This document shows, in pieces, positions 63,560-64,000 of a stretch of DNA of 64,000 bases. The notes beneath the pieces are model-generated. The model worked only from the letters and a program-made list of their open reading frames with translations. It was not told the DNA's origin and did not search any database. Each line of letters opens with the position of its first letter. The stretch's first letter is position 1. Made by a program: the position numbers and the translations under genes. Origin of the DNA: Cafeteria roenbergensis (lineage: Eukaryota; Sar; Bigyra; Bicosoecida; Cafeteriaceae); NCBI GenBank assembly GCA_008330645.1, contig VLTN01000057.1, positions 62,001 through 126,000 of the forward strand. Reading direction: 5' to 3'.

Positions 63560-64000
63560 TCATGCCGTGGCGCCGCCCATCTGCGCCACCCGCCGCCGCG
63601 CGAGCCGGCCCCTCGCTGCCGCCTGGATGCGAACGGCGCTCTGCCGCTCCGCGTCGCTCGCATCGCTCTCAGCCGCCCGCCCCTGCCGGGCCGCCCCTGC
63701 CGCCGGCCCTCCCGAGGGGACCCCGCCGCGCCGAGTGGCTCTGCCACGTGTCAGCGCCTGGATCTTCGTGGCTGCCGACACCTCCTCAGCGGACGGCGTT
63801 GCGCCTCGGCCCGCCTCGCCGGAGGCCTTGCCGCCGGCTGCCGTGGCAGCCGCTGCAGCGGCACGGGTCACCAGCCCATCAGCTGCCCGTCTCGCGCGGT
63901 CCTCCCCGCTGGCGTCGGCGTCCATACCTGCCAGCACAGCGGCTCTGCCAGACAGCGGCCGCGCCCTGGCGGCGGCGTCTCCCCGCCTCGCGGCCCTGCC
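63560..64000 (-). CDS. C-terminal part of an IQ-motif protein (partial)
   Basis: The minus-strand frame is open from the window edge to a stop at 63560, giving at least 146 residues; the N-terminal part lies outside. Two IQ motifs are visible: ATKIQALTRGRATRRG and AVRIQAAARGRLARRR, with the spaced IQxxxRGxxxRR pattern that binds calmodulin or centrin-like light chains. Ala/Gly/Glu-rich linkers separate them. The remainder is low complexity. Proteins of this kind are common in flagellar and cytoskeletal complexes, but no specific identity can be given. Confidence 0.65.
   Translation of the reverse strand, partial: GRAARRGDAAARARPLSGRAAVLAGMDADASGEDRARRAADGLVTRAAAAAATAAGGKASGEAGRGATPSAEEVSAATKIQALTRGRATRRGGVPSGGPAAGAARQGRAAESDASDAERQSAVRIQAAARGRLARRRVAQMGGATA

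Overview
The window is nuclear DNA from a GC-rich (about 70% by eye) unicellular eukaryote. Twenty genes or gene fragments can be supported, many with short spliceosomal introns (112 to 485 bp) whose donors are nearly always GTGAG and whose acceptors usually end GCAG. An outer-arm dynein intermediate chain implies a motile flagellum. Cobalamin-dependent methionine synthase, a Dictyostelium-type cAMP-receptor-like GPCR and a giant TmcB-like membrane protein fit a free-living heterotrophic flagellate. A bicosoecid stramenopile such as Cafeteria would fit, but this is inference from gene content and base composition. No viral, transposon, rRNA, tRNA or CRISPR feature was recognised.

Layout. 0-8 kb: tail of a membrane protein, CHID1-like secreted GH18 protein, cAR-like GPCR, SDHAF3, two small tandem repeats, and a minus-strand PH-like membrane protein. 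8-18 kb: a long intronless disordered minus-strand gene, divergent from a four-exon metH. 18-25 kb: a Csm1/Pcs1-like coiled-coil protein, a Rab-like GTPase and, divergent from it, DNA ligase I. 25-36 kb: one gene of about 3,400 codons for a TmcB-like multi-pass protein. 36-47 kb: SANT/PHD protein, minisatellite, axonemal dynein IC2, a 1,649-residue LRR protein and a divergent orphan gene. 47.6-57.1 kb: a large diverged inverted duplication carrying two copies of a surface-protein gene, one intact and one broken. 57.8-64 kb: ABCB10, NDUFA13, RPS29, PTRHD1 and the 3' part of an IQ-motif gene.

Four observations stand out. (1) A small vocabulary of short DNA words (GGCAGAGCC, GCGGTTTCG, GGAAGGATCG, CTCTGCCACTTC, TTGCAG runs) recurs on both strands and in several reading frames, concentrated in the long low-complexity genes (8-12.6, 22-24, 26-36 and 41-45 kb) and nearly absent from compact conserved genes such as metH. 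I know of no description of it. (2) The surface-protein pair has a sharply bounded, almost identical 1.66-kb segment inside otherwise strongly diverged arms, which looks like gene conversion; the broken copy is damaged only outside that segment. (3) All introns lie toward the 5' ends of their genes, and about half are in phase 2. (4) Tandem repeats sit on the stop codons of DNAI2 and ABCB10.

Mitochondrial roles recur (SDHAF3, ABCB10, NDUFA13). NDUFA13 and RPS29 share a 225-bp divergent promoter. Otherwise neighbours show no operon-like functional link, as expected for a eukaryotic nuclear genome.
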